From NCBI GenBank assembly GCA_945836565.1, contig CAMALN010000049.1:1-9100 (forward strand): DNA of 9,100 nt. Direction: 5' to 3'. This document shows positions 1 through 6,163 of the stretch, piece after piece; position 1 is the stretch's first letter, and each line of letters opens with the position of its first letter. Source of the stretch: an uncultured Lachnospiraceae bacterium (lineage in GTDB: Bacteria > Bacillota > Clostridia > Lachnospirales > Lachnospiraceae). A program made the position numbers and the translations under genes. Under the pieces are notes generated by a model. It worked only from the letters and a program-made list of their open reading frames with translations. It was not told the origin of the DNA and did not search any database.

Positions 1-673
1 TACGGAATATGTCAAGAGGGATAAAGATATATTTCTGAAGAAGCTCGATGGATAGTCCGGTGTCAGACTGTTGCTTGAAGTAATGTATGTATTTGTCGGG
101 ATAATTCTTGAAAACCGCCGGGCTTTGCTCGAAGAAGACTATGGTATATACCGGCTTTACCATATTGTAAGAGAATTTACGTACCTTATTGTCGCTATCT
201 CTCTGGCATTCGTCACGTATACGTTTGTACTGCCTGAGTAGAAGGTCGGAGGAATAACAGGCACTTCTCTCACCGGGGAAGAAATACCCTATCTTCTGCA
301 TCTCAATATTTACGATGCTCTTATCTGCAAGTTCAACCACGATATCCATAGTGACCAATGATGTCTCGTCCCCCATTCTTGTTGTGTCAACAGGGAGTAC
401 TTTGATTATCCTTGCTTCTGTCCCCAGTATGACCGAGAGCAGAGCATTCAGCCGTTCAGGCGAATATTCGGGATTGAATACCTCCTTGAAGAACGAATCA
501 TACAGTACCTTGATGCCTCTTTGCCCGGTGCAAAAATCAAGGAATTCCTCACGCGCAACTTCATTCCAAGAGTAAAATGTAGATTTGAGTCTACTTTTTC
601 CGTTAATTATATCCATGACTTCATTTCTGGTGCGAAGCATGGGAAAATACTTTTTAAGTTTTGCATTTTTCAT
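1..673 (-). CDS. PD-(D/E)XK nuclease family transposase (Rpn-like), 3' end outside window
   Basis: Reading leftward from the ATG at 673-671 gives 224 uninterrupted codons to the window edge, so the C terminus is missing. A good Shine-Dalgarno (AAAGGAGAAA, reverse complement of 681-690) precedes the start. The protein has the typical layout of the Rpn/PDDEXK transposase family common in Lachnospiraceae: an N-terminal segment with FLDFCTG (about residues 45-50), YDSFFKEVFNPEYSPERLN (58-76), then the nuclease core with Asp110 in MDIVVEL and the E-x-Q pair Glu124/Gln126 in IEMQKIG, followed by ERSACYSSDLLLRQYKR (135-151). The family is thought to make DNA breaks and promote recombination; whether this copy is active is not known. 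No inverted repeats or target duplication mark it as a mobile unit here, and it stands alone, facing away from the small-peptide gene to its right. Identification is by recognised family sequence; the catalytic assignment is inferred. Confidence 0.9.
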   Translation of the reverse strand, partial: MKNAKLKKYFPMLRTRNEVMDIINGKSRLKSTFYSWNEVAREEFLDFCTGQRGIKVLYDSFFKEVFNPEYSPERLNALLSVILGTEARIIKVLPVDTTRMGDETSLVTMDIVVELADKSIVNIEMQKIGYFFPGERSACYSSDLLLRQYKRIRDECQRDSDNKVRKFSYNMVKPVYTIVFFEQSPAVFKNYPDKYIHYFKQQSDTGLSIELLQKYIFIPLDIFR

Positions 674-847
674 AAACAAATTTCTCCTTTATAAAACTTA
701 GTAATTAATTTATTCTTGACTTTTAATATTGGAAAATTGGCGAAATGCCATGAGAAATTCAAATAATAAATATATCAGCAAAACCATATTAGCATGAAGG
801 ATATCCCTGTGTAAAGAATGAGATAATGAAAAATCTGTGAACAGGTG

Positions 848-884
848 CCGGTGGGGACGGGAAAAGTGGCTTTTTTACTGTCCC
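848..884 (+). repeat. Dispersed hairpin repeat, copy A
   Basis: This copy begins CCGGTGGGGACGGG and contains the core shared with other copies in the window (851-874 is identical to 4131-4154). It folds into a hairpin: 854-858 GGGAC pairs with 880-884 GTCCC, and 862-865 AAAA pairs with 873-876 TTTT. No T-run follows on either strand, so it is not an obvious terminator. It lies alone in the gap between the nuclease gene and the small-peptide gene. Apart from this element I see no gene or site in 691-984, except an orphan reading-frame stub at 896-988 described under findings. Confidence 0.75.
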
Positions 885-984
885 TTGTGGCTTAGGGTGA
901 TATATTAAAACAACCGCCTGCAGGTACTATAGAGAAAGAGGTTGAATTAATATTTCTCGACAACGATATGGTGACAAGATATTA

Positions 985-1013
985 TTGACACAAGAACATG
1001 TGTTTGATGCAAT
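985..1013 (+). promoter_or_regulatory. Sigma-A-type promoter of the small-peptide gene
   Basis: TTGACA (985-990) is a perfect -35 box, followed by a 17-base spacer and TGCAAT (1008-1013), with an extended -10 TG at 1005-1006. The predicted start of transcription is about 1020, exactly where the GGTGCTACC arm begins that can pair with the 3' end of the transcript. Confidence 0.7.
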
Positions 1014-1019
1014 GTACTT

Positions 1020-1094
1020 GGTGCTACCCTACACGGTAGGCGGCTGGCCCTTCTGAATAGGAGGGATGTAATAAAAGCCCTTCGGAAAGGAGGG
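1020..1094 (+). promoter_or_regulatory. Structured leader with two tandem Shine-Dalgarno-burying hairpins
   Basis: Two hairpins lie in a row, about 30 bases apart. In the first, CCCTTCT (1048-1054) pairs with AGGAGGG (1059-1065) around a GAAT loop. In the second, CCCTTC (1078-1083) pairs with GGAGGG (1089-1094) around GGAAA. The second buries the Shine-Dalgarno that serves the peptide start at 1105. The first AGGAGGG abuts ATG TAA (1066-1071), which is too close to be a working start. The 5' end also has a local hairpin, CTACC (1024-1028) with GGTAG (1035-1039), that competes with pairing to the 3' end. Such leaders keep toxin mRNAs untranslated in known type I systems; here the role is inferred from structure only. 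Confidence 0.6.
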
Positions 1095-1104
1095 TGGTGC
1101 GATT

Positions 1105-1257
1105 ATGATGATGGATTACATAACACTGGCAGGATTGATTCTTGCAGTATTTGGAGCCGGAGTTGCAGTTGGAAAGCTTGTTGAGAAAATCGAAAGATTT
1201 TTCATCAAGATTGAAAATGAAGAACATAAAAACACAAGCAAAAACGACCGCCGTTAG
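1105..1257 (+). CDS. 50-residue single-membrane-segment peptide, candidate type I toxin
   Basis: The frame opens with three ATGs (1105, 1108, 1111) and stops at TAG 1255-1257. AAGGAGGG (1087-1094) sits 10 bases before the first ATG, so I use that start; the later ones are possible. The peptide has a hydrophobic stretch at about residues 5-24 (ITLAGLILAVFGAGVAVG) followed by a charged, amphipathic tail rich in Lys, Glu and Arg. Small peptides of this build include holin-like type I toxins and also harmless membrane peptides. Its own promoter, hairpin-masked ribosome site, and a transcript whose ends pair with each other favour the toxin reading. I found no convincing antisense promoter, although the complement of the second leader hairpin followed by CTTTTATT could end an antisense RNA near 1069. 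The specific family is not recognised; function is inferred. Confidence 0.65.
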   Translation: MMMDYITLAGLILAVFGAGVAVGKLVEKIERFFIKIENEEHKNTSKNDRR

Positions 1258-1301
1258 TCCTGAGAAAACATGGCAGTCGTATTTGACTTAAAGTAATTTT
1301 A

Positions 1302-1330
1302 GGGCTAGCCGTCTATCGGTAGCACCTTTT
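1302..1330 (+). terminator. 3' end of small-peptide transcript: terminator hairpin and 5'-pairing arm
   Basis: A local hairpin pairs GCTA (1304-1307) and CCG (1309-1311) with CGG (1317-1319) and TAGC (1320-1323), with one bulged G, and is followed shortly by TTTT (1327-1330). The same bases can pair with the transcript start: GGTAGCACC (1318-1326) with GGTGCTACC (1020-1028), 9 of 9, and GGGCTAGCCG (1302-1311) with CGGCTGGCCC (1041-1050), 10 pairs including one G-U. Confidence 0.6.
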
Positions 1331-1387
1331 ATGAAGATATAATAACACATATAGAATTAGGGTTCAAGTTAATAATTTATTTGAAAA

Positions 1388-1427
1388 CCGGTAGGATTGG
1401 AAAAAGCCGCTTTTTCCGTCCCACCGG
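1388..1427 (-). terminator. Rho-independent terminator of the sugar-nucleotide operon, formed by repeat copy C
   Basis: CCGGTAGGA pairs with TCCCACCGG at the base (one mismatch) and GGAAAAAG (1399-1406) pairs with CTTTTTCC (1410-1417) around a three-base loop. On the minus strand the hairpin starts about 9 bases past the epimerase stop and is followed by TTTT (complement of 1384-1387). Read on the minus strand it matches the dispersed repeat core, with GGTGGGACGG then AAAAAGCGGCTTTTT. Between 1331 and 1387 I see nothing else. Confidence 0.8.
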
Positions 1428-1435
1428 CACATATA

Positions 1436-2521
1436 TCACACGCCATAAAATTCCTTATACCACTCGGCGAATTTTCTAAGACCGATTCTTAAGCTTGTAC
1501 TTGGCTTGAAACCAAAATCACGCTCAAGTGCGGTGGTATCAGCATAGGTAATTGGGACATCGCCCGGTTGCATTGCAACCAGTTCCTTGTGTGCCTCGAA
1601 ATCATAATCCCCAGGAAGAACCTGTGCTCGGATTAACTCCTGCTGAAGGATGTCCACGAAGTCGAGTAGGTTCTCAGGATTATTATTGCCGATATTGTAT
1701 ACTGCATAAGGTGGGATAGGCAGACCATCCTCGCCATCCTTCTTTTCGGGTGCACCCTGCATAACCCTCTTTACACCTTCTACAATGTCATCAATATAGG
1801 TGAAGTCTCTTTTGCAGTTGCCGTAGTTGAATATCTGGATAGTTTGGCCCTTAAGCAGTTTATCTGTGAAACCGAAGTAAGCCATATCCGGTCTTCCGGC
1901 AGGACCATATACTGTGAAGAAACGAAGTCCTGTAGAGGGTATATTATAAAGCTTACTGTAGGCATGTGCCATCAGCTCATTACTCTTCTTGGTTGCAGCA
2001 TAAAGTGATACAGGGTTATCTACCTTGTCATCTGTGCTGTATGGAACCTTTTTATTTGTGCCATATACGGAAGAGGATGAAGCATACACCAGATGCTCTA
2101 CGCCTGTTCCGCCGCCATCATAGGAGTGGCGGCATGCTTCCAATATGTTATAGAATCCGATCATATTTGACTGGATATATGCATCAGGGTTGGTGATGGA
2201 GTAGCGAACACCGGCCTGAGCACCAAGGTTAACAACTATTGCCGGCTTGTGCTCTGCGAAGATTTGCTCAATCAGGGACTTGTCGGACAAATCCCCCTTG
2301 TAGAACTTGTATGTAGAGTCTGCGTGAGCCGATACGCACTTATCTATTTCGCCGAGTCTCCATTCCTTGATGGATACATCGTAATAATCATTCATATTAT
2401 CCAACCCTATAATATTGATAGGCGACTGTGTTTTGAGTAATTCCAATACGAGATTGCTACCTATGAATCCGGCAGAACCGGTGACAAGCACGGTTTTATT
2501 TTTTAATTCTATCTTATGCAT
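1436..2521 (-). CDS. UDP-glucuronate 4-epimerase (NAD-dependent extended SDR)
   Basis: This 361-residue protein is full length for the family. It interconverts UDP-glucuronate and UDP-galacturonate in the cytosol, supplying acidic sugars for capsule or exopolysaccharide. Visible marks are the NAD-binding GSAGFIG at residues 15-21, the AGVRYSITNPDAYIQSN block (103-119) typical of glucuronate epimerases, the catalytic Ser149/150 with Tyr174-x-x-x-Lys178 (YAATK), RFFTVYGP (200-207) and RDFTYIDDIVEGV (238-250). The C-terminal part with MQPGDVPITYADT fits the same subfamily. The start ATG (2521-2519) lies 18 bases after the stop of the upstream dehydrogenase, with AGAAGGGA as ribosome site, so the two are almost certainly co-transcribed. 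The upstream enzyme makes its substrate, which supports the glucuronate assignment over UDP-glucose 4-epimerase. A hairpin terminator follows directly. Confidence 0.92.
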   Translation of the reverse strand: MHKIELKNKTVLVTGSAGFIGSNLVLELLKTQSPINIIGLDNMNDYYDVSIKEWRLGEIDKCVSAHADSTYKFYKGDLSDKSLIEQIFAEHKPAIVVNLGAQAGVRYSITNPDAYIQSNMIGFYNILEACRHSYDGGGTGVEHLVYASSSSVYGTNKKVPYSTDDKVDNPVSLYAATKKSNELMAHAYSKLYNIPSTGLRFFTVYGPAGRPDMAYFGFTDKLLKGQTIQIFNYGNCKRDFTYIDDIVEGVKRVMQGAPEKKDGEDGLPIPPYAVYNIGNNNPENLLDFVDILQQELIRAQVLPGDYDFEAHKELVAMQPGDVPITYADTTALERDFGFKPSTSLRIGLRKFAEWYKEFYGV

Positions 2522-2539
2522 AGTGTTTCCCTTCTTATC

Positions 2540-4018
2540 TTAGTCGCGTCCGTACAGGTCGCGTGTATATACCTTATCCTTCACATCGTCCAGACAGCTG
2601 TCATATCTGTTTGCGATAATGCTTTGACTCAGCTTCTTAAATTTTTTCAAGTCATTTATAATCCGGCTTCCGAAGAATGTCTCACCATCCTTAAGTGTTG
2701 GCTCGTATATTATGACGGTGGCACCCTTTGCTTTGATTCTCTTCATTACTCCCTGTATAGAGCTTTGGCGGAAGTTGTCGGAATTTGATTTCATAGTGAG
2801 ACGATACACGCCAATGATGACTTCCTTTTCTTTATTAGAATTCCAGCTGTCATTTGCTTCGTATGCCCCTGCAAGCTCAAGCACCCTGTCTGCGATGAAA
2901 TCCTTTCTGGTTCTGTTGCTCTCCACGATTGCACTCATCATATTCTGTGGTACATCCTGGAAGTTTGCGAGTAGCTGTTTGGTATCCTTTGGCAGGCAGT
3001 AACCGCCATAGCCAAATGAAGGATTGTTATAGTGTGTGCCGATACGAGGGTCGAGGCAGACACCATTTATTATCTCCTGAGTATTGAGCCCTTTGCTCTC
3101 GGCATAGGTATCAAGCTCGTTGAAGTAGCTTACACGAAGCGCGAGATATGTATTTGCAAAAAGCTTTACGGCTTCGGCTTCCGTATATCCCATATATAAG
3201 GTGTCGATTTCTTCCTTGATGGCACCCTGCTGAAGCAGACCTGCGAATATCTCAGCCTTCTCACGAGTCTTATCGTCACAGCTCACTATGATACGGCTCG
3301 GATAGAGATTGTCATAGAGAGCCTTTGATTCGCGGAGAAATTCCGGGCTGAAAATGATATTCTCAGTGTTGTATCTCTTCCTTACTGATTCTGTGTATCC
3401 AACAGGAATGGTTGACTTGATAACCATAGTTGCCTTAGGGTTAGCTTTAAGCACAAGCTCTATGACAGCCTCAACTGCTGAGGTGTCGAAGAAATTCCTC
3501 TTACTGTCATAGTTGGTCGGCGCGGCTATCACGACATAGTCGGCATTCTTATATGCTGCCTCGCCGTCTAGTGTTGCGGTAAGGTCGAGCTCCTTTTCGG
3601 AAAGGTAGGTCTCGATATAATCATCCTGTATAGGAGATATACGGTTGTTTATCATATCCACCTTCTCGGGGATTATATCGACAGCTGTCACGTGATTGTG
3701 CTGCGCAAGCAGTGTTGCGATGGACAGTCCCACATAGCCTGTACCTGCTACGGCGATATTGTAAGGACTTGCAGATTTATTTTGCGGAGTATGACTTTCT
3801 GCTTTTGTTGATACGAACATATCACATATGTCAAAATCAAGTGCGTCAGCGAGTGCCTCTAGCTGGTCAATGGTAGGCTTGTAATCCTGCTTTTCGATAC
3901 GGCTCAGCATACTTCTGTTGATACCGGTCTGCTTTGCCAGTGCTTCTTGCGATAAGCCCAGACTCTTACGTGAATTCACTATAGTGTCAGCTAATAGTGA
4001 TGTAGATAATTTGCTCAT
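2540..4018 (-). CDS. ugd: XRE-type HTH domain fused to UDP-glucose 6-dehydrogenase (HasB-like)
   Basis: The enzyme oxidises UDP-glucose to UDP-glucuronate with two NAD+. At 492 residues it is about 85-90 longer than HasB-type dehydrogenases (about 400), because an HTH_3/XRE domain is added in front: residues 10-68, with [20 protein letters not shown] as the helix-turn-helix. A linker rich in Ser, Lys and Pro (69-85) leads to the dehydrogenase. There the Rossmann motif GTGYVG is at 92-97, SPEFLRE at 224-230, Lys285 and Asn289 in [10 protein letters not shown], the catalytic Cys341 in [11 protein letters not shown] with Asp345, and the C-terminal substrate domain with [15 protein letters not shown] near residues 408-422. 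All key residues are present, so it should be active. The reading frame is continuous, with AAAGGAG 5 bases before the ATG and a strong promoter, so the fusion is not an artefact of start choice. First gene of the operon with the epimerase. A DNA-binding, self-regulating role for the HTH is inferred. Confidence 0.95.
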   Translation of the reverse strand: MSKLSTSLLADTIVNSRKSLGLSQEALAKQTGINRSMLSRIEKQDYKPTIDQLEALADALDFDICDMFVSTKAESHTPQNKSASPYNIAVAGTGYVGLSIATLLAQHNHVTAVDIIPEKVDMINNRISPIQDDYIETYLSEKELDLTATLDGEAAYKNADYVVIAAPTNYDSKRNFFDTSAVEAVIELVLKANPKATMVIKSTIPVGYTESVRKRYNTENIIFSPEFLRESKALYDNLYPSRIIVSCDDKTREKAEIFAGLLQQGAIKEEIDTLYMGYTEAEAVKLFANTYLALRVSYFNELDTYAESKGLNTQEIINGVCLDPRIGTHYNNPSFGYGGYCLPKDTKQLLANFQDVPQNMMSAIVESNRTRKDFIADRVLELAGAYEANDSWNSNKEKEVIIGVYRLTMKSNSDNFRQSSIQGVMKRIKAKGATVIIYEPTLKDGETFFGSRIINDLKKFKKLSQSIIANRYDSCLDDVKDKVYTRDLYGRD

Positions 4019-4043
4019 GGTTACTCCTTTGTATATTTTGATT

Positions 4044-4063
4044 TGTTGTTGCTAAAAACAACA
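4044..4063. promoter_or_regulatory. Candidate operator palindrome in the dehydrogenase leader
   Basis: TGTTGTT (4044-4050) and AACAACA (4057-4063) form a perfect 7-base inverted repeat around a 6-base spacer. It lies about 18-37 bases downstream of the predicted transcription start and upstream of the ribosome site of the HTH-dehydrogenase gene. Size and symmetry suit a dimeric XRE repressor; binding by the fused HTH is inferred. As RNA it could also form a small hairpin. Confidence 0.45.
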
Positions 4064-4087
4064 TCGGAATGCGTTTTACATATGCTG

Positions 4088-4116
4088 ATTATACATATTG
4101 TTACCAAAAAAGTCAA
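4088..4116 (-). promoter_or_regulatory. Sigma-A-type promoter of the HTH-dehydrogenase/epimerase operon
   Basis: On the minus strand TTGACT (complement of 4111-4116) is followed by a 17-base spacer and a perfect TATAAT (complement of 4088-4093). Transcription should start near 4081, leaving a leader of about 60 bases. A weaker inverted repeat, ATATG (4080-4084) and CATAT (4094-4098), brackets the -10 box. Confidence 0.8.
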
Positions 4117-4155
4117 CTGGCTAAGAGCCAGTGGGGACGGGAAAAGTGGCTTTTC
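4116..4155 (+). repeat. Dispersed hairpin repeat, partial copy B
   Basis: It starts with a perfect hairpin, ACTGGCT (4116-4122) and AGCCAGT (4126-4132), then carries the repeat core; 4131-4154 is identical to copy A at 851-874. The right-hand GTCCC arm seen in copies A and D is absent. It abuts the -35 box of the minus-strand operon promoter and lies upstream of the plus-strand membrane protein gene. No T-run makes it a clear terminator. Confidence 0.7.
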
Positions 4156-4232
4156 ATCTATGCTGTACCGCAAAAAAAATATATTTTTATGGTGTAATAT
4201 GCAATTAGAAAATAATTATGGAGGGCATGAGT

Positions 4233-4970
4233 ATGACAAACGCATATAACACACCAAAACCAACAAATATGACAAACAAGTGTAATACACCAAAATCACA
4301 GGATGTGAAAAATAATAACGGTACAAAGAAAAAGAATATAATATTAAGTTTTTTTGAAGGACTATTTGACAACCTTTTTTGGATTGGAGTGCTTTTATCG
4401 ATAATAAGCGTAATAGTAACTATATCAGTTGGACTGAAGACTATTGATCTTTATTTTGAAACCGGAACGAATGGGGATATACCATTTGATATGGAAAGAT
4501 ATTTTTTTAGACACAATTTCATAAAATATGTAATGCCTTTAACATTTTTCATACAGATTATATTGGGTGTTATATGTAATTTTATGGATTCTATTCTTAG
4601 AACACTATTAGGAATTATATCTGTCGTAGTTATGTTTACTGTGGGAGGCACATTAATGGGACAGATTAATCTCTTTGAAGTAAATATGAAAGATGATACA
4701 AGAGAATTTCTTGCAGTAGTTGTTATTATTGTGTGTATCATCATATTTGTTGCCTGTTTCAAGCATTTAGAAGGAACAACACTATTAATAATTTCATTTT
4801 TTACTTTTTTAGCAAATGCTTTGTTGATGCCACTTATAATGAACATTATTGCGGATCCGGGTGCGGCTTGGGATAATATAGTTCAATGCATCGTTTGTGT
4901 TGTTTTCTGTTTCATAGCAGCTGCCGCAGGTGGCGGATTTGGTGAATACGTAACAATTAGAATACGTTGA
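4233..4970 (+). CDS. Six-segment membrane protein of unknown function
   Basis: The product is 245 residues from the ATG at 4233, chosen because GGAGGG (4220-4225) sits 7 bases before it; in-frame ATGs at 4218 and 4227 overlap or touch that ribosome site. I do not recognise the family. A short hydrophilic N terminus contains two copies of a MTNxxNTPK motif (residues 1-9 and 13-21) and then a KKK stretch. Six hydrophobic segments follow at about 47-67, 98-118, 121-143, 158-177, 182-205 and 215-235. The ending is rich in Ala and Gly. The gene is clearly more AT-rich than the sugar operon on its left, with many ATA and TTA codons, which may point to a different origin. It stands between a repeat element and the separately promoted vanZ-like gene, so no operon partner hints at its role. 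I saw no convincing promoter directly upstream. Confidence 0.75.
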   Translation: MTNAYNTPKPTNMTNKCNTPKSQDVKNNNGTKKKNIILSFFEGLFDNLFWIGVLLSIISVIVTISVGLKTIDLYFETGTNGDIPFDMERYFFRHNFIKYVMPLTFFIQIILGVICNFMDSILRTLLGIISVVVMFTVGGTLMGQINLFEVNMKDDTREFLAVVVIIVCIIIFVACFKHLEGTTLLIISFFTFLANALLMPLIMNIIADPGAAWDNIVQCIVCVVFCFIAAAAGGGFGEYVTIRIR

Positions 4971-5049
4971 TGATGAAAAATATTAAAGAGACACAGGTAA
5001 CGGGAAAAGTGAATGCACAGTATTTGCTCTTGATTTGGGAATAATATAT

Positions 5050-5078
5050 TTGATATATTGTATAGTACATAATATTAT
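5050..5078 (+). promoter_or_regulatory. Sigma-A-type promoter of the vanZ-like gene
   Basis: TTGATA (5050-5055), a 17-base spacer and TATTAT (5073-5078) precede the gene by about 30 bases. Upstream, 4971-5049 holds only a degenerate remnant of the repeat core (GGGAAAAGTG near 4999) and nothing else I can identify. Confidence 0.65.
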
Positions 5079-5109
5079 ACATTGATTTGTCGGAGAGATA
5101 TTATATACA

Positions 5110-5682
5110 ATGGATTACATCGATAAGTTTTATCAATCATATTATCCGGGGCTTACCATACAGATGCTAATCGGCGCAGTCGTTTTGGCTGCACTGGTAT
5201 ATGTATTGGCACGAAGACATTTTCGCAAAGCAGATATGTCACATTCGGGCTTAAAGGCAATGGCAACCATGACAGCCGCGCTGTATTATTATATGGTGCT
5301 GCTGTCTACCGTATTTACCAGACCCAAGTATGCCAAGAGGAATTATGAACTGGAATTATTCTGGAGTTATAAAAAGGCTTTTGCGGGGGACAGAGGGCTG
5401 ACCATAGAGATTTTATTGAACATTATTTTATTTTTACCATTGGGATTTCTTATAGCATATGTTATGAGTTCTATGGAAGAGAAGCTCGGAAGAAGCAAAT
5501 ACTGGAGAGTAGTGATACCATCATTGATATTGCTTGGTGCAATATGCTCGGCTGTTATTGAGGTGCTTCAGCTTTTGCTGTGCAGAGGGCTGTTCGAGTG
5601 GGATGATATATGGGATAATACGCTCGGGTTTGTAATAGGCATATGCTTATGCTATCGGGTGAATCGGCGGGGACGTTGGTGA
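5110..5682 (+). CDS. VanZ-family membrane protein
   Basis: This is a 190-residue integral membrane protein with hydrophobic segments at about 15-34, 51-70, 100-119, 132-156 and 166-182. It carries the VanZ-family signature: NIILFLPLGFL (104-114), and Glu151/Gln154 in EVLQLLLCRG leading to EWDDIWDNTLG (163-173). The family is named for VanZ, which gives low-level teicoplanin resistance in enterococci, but most members, including those in gut and rumen Firmicutes, have no assigned reaction, and no vancomycin-resistance genes lie nearby. GGAGAG (5092-5097) is the likely ribosome site, rather far (12 bases) from the ATG. It has its own promoter and is followed by a separately promoted regulator, so it is probably transcribed alone. 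Family assignment is firm; role unknown. Confidence 0.88.
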   Translation: MDYIDKFYQSYYPGLTIQMLIGAVVLAALVYVLARRHFRKADMSHSGLKAMATMTAALYYYMVLLSTVFTRPKYAKRNYELELFWSYKKAFAGDRGLTIEILLNIILFLPLGFLIAYVMSSMEEKLGRSKYWRVVIPSLILLGAICSAVIEVLQLLLCRGLFEWDDIWDNTLGFVIGICLCYRVNRRGRW

Positions 5683-5697
5683 GCCCCTTAAAAAGAC

Positions 5698-5726
5698 TTG
5701 CAAATTTGTTTTCTATATGTTAATAT
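5698..5726 (+). promoter_or_regulatory. Sigma-A-type promoter of the XRE regulator gene
   Basis: TTGCAA (5698-5703), a 17-base spacer and TAATAT (5721-5726) lie about 40 bases before the start codon at 5769. An inverted repeat at 5722-5743 overlaps the -10 box. Confidence 0.65.
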
Positions 5727-5743
5727 CCGTAAATAACGATATT
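5722..5743. promoter_or_regulatory. Candidate operator overlapping the XRE regulator promoter
   Basis: AATATCCGT (5722-5730) and ACGATATT (5736-5743) are inverted copies except for one extra C, separated by AAATA. The site covers the -10 box and probable transcription start, the usual place for self-repression by an XRE protein. Binding is inferred. Confidence 0.4.
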
Positions 5744-5768
5744 GTGACATTTAATGAGGAGGTATAAT

Positions 5769-6113
5769 ATGACTGTAGGACAGAGAATATTTGAACTTTT
5801 AAAACAAAAGGGTATGACTCAGAAAGAGTTTTCTGAAAGAACCGGAATTGCGACTACAACAATTAGTGATTGGAGGAAGAAGAATACCAACCCGGGTTCA
5901 GACAAGATATTGTTGATATGTGCCGCATTGGGTGTGACTCCGGAATACTTACTATCGGGTGTTTCTGAAGATAGTGAGCGTGGGCGTAACAAGGATTATA
6001 TGGTTATTCCTAAGGACACGGAGGAAAGATTTTTGATTGAATTATTTGGAAAGATGGATTTTGAGGAGAGACAACGATTACTCACCTATGCAAAAAAAAT
6101 AATGAATGGATAG
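5769..6113 (+). CDS. Small XRE-family HTH transcriptional regulator
   Basis: The 114-residue protein starts at ATG 5769, 6 bases after AGGAGG (5757-5762); an in-frame ATG at 5754 lies on that ribosome site and is unlikely. Residues 3-63 form an HTH_3/XRE domain with the recognition region QKEFSERTGIATTTISDWRK at about 18-37 and the ending ALGVTPEYLLSG. The rest (64-114) is charged and ends in a likely helix (EERQRLLTYAKKIM), possibly for dimerisation. This is the build of small phage-like or self-regulating repressors. A palindrome over its own promoter supports self-control. The coiled-coil gene begins 50 bases after its stop with no terminator or clear promoter between, so the two are probably co-transcribed and the regulator may control that protein. 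Confidence 0.88.
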   Translation: MTVGQRIFELLKQKGMTQKEFSERTGIATTTISDWRKKNTNPGSDKILLICAALGVTPEYLLSGVSEDSERGRNKDYMVIPKDTEERFLIELFGKMDFEERQRLLTYAKKIMNG

Positions 6114-6163
6114 AGAGTATTGGATTTAAAAAGTGCACTTGAGCAGGAGGAGGTGAAATTATT

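Noticed and set aside
315..575. Open frame of 86 codons on the plus strand
   Set aside because: It lies antisense within the nuclease/transposase gene, which has a clear family match on the minus strand; Ser/Thr-rich shadow composition.
1024..1227. 67-codon open frame antisense to the small-peptide gene
   Set aside because: It starts inside the peptide gene and has no ribosome site. The plus-strand frame has promoter, ribosome site and terminator. An antisense RNA remains possible, but not this protein.
2516..3002. Plus-strand open frames over the dehydrogenase gene
   Set aside because: Shadows of a well-conserved enzyme on the minus strand; no ribosome sites or family resemblance.
5110..5682. 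Glycopeptide resistance locus
   Set aside because: Only a VanZ-family protein is present. No VanA/H/X ligase, dehydrogenase, peptidase or two-component genes lie near it.
5667..5690. Hairpin GGGG...CCCC at the end of the vanZ-like gene as terminator
   Set aside because: The stem is only four pairs with a long loop, and no T-run follows on the plus strand.
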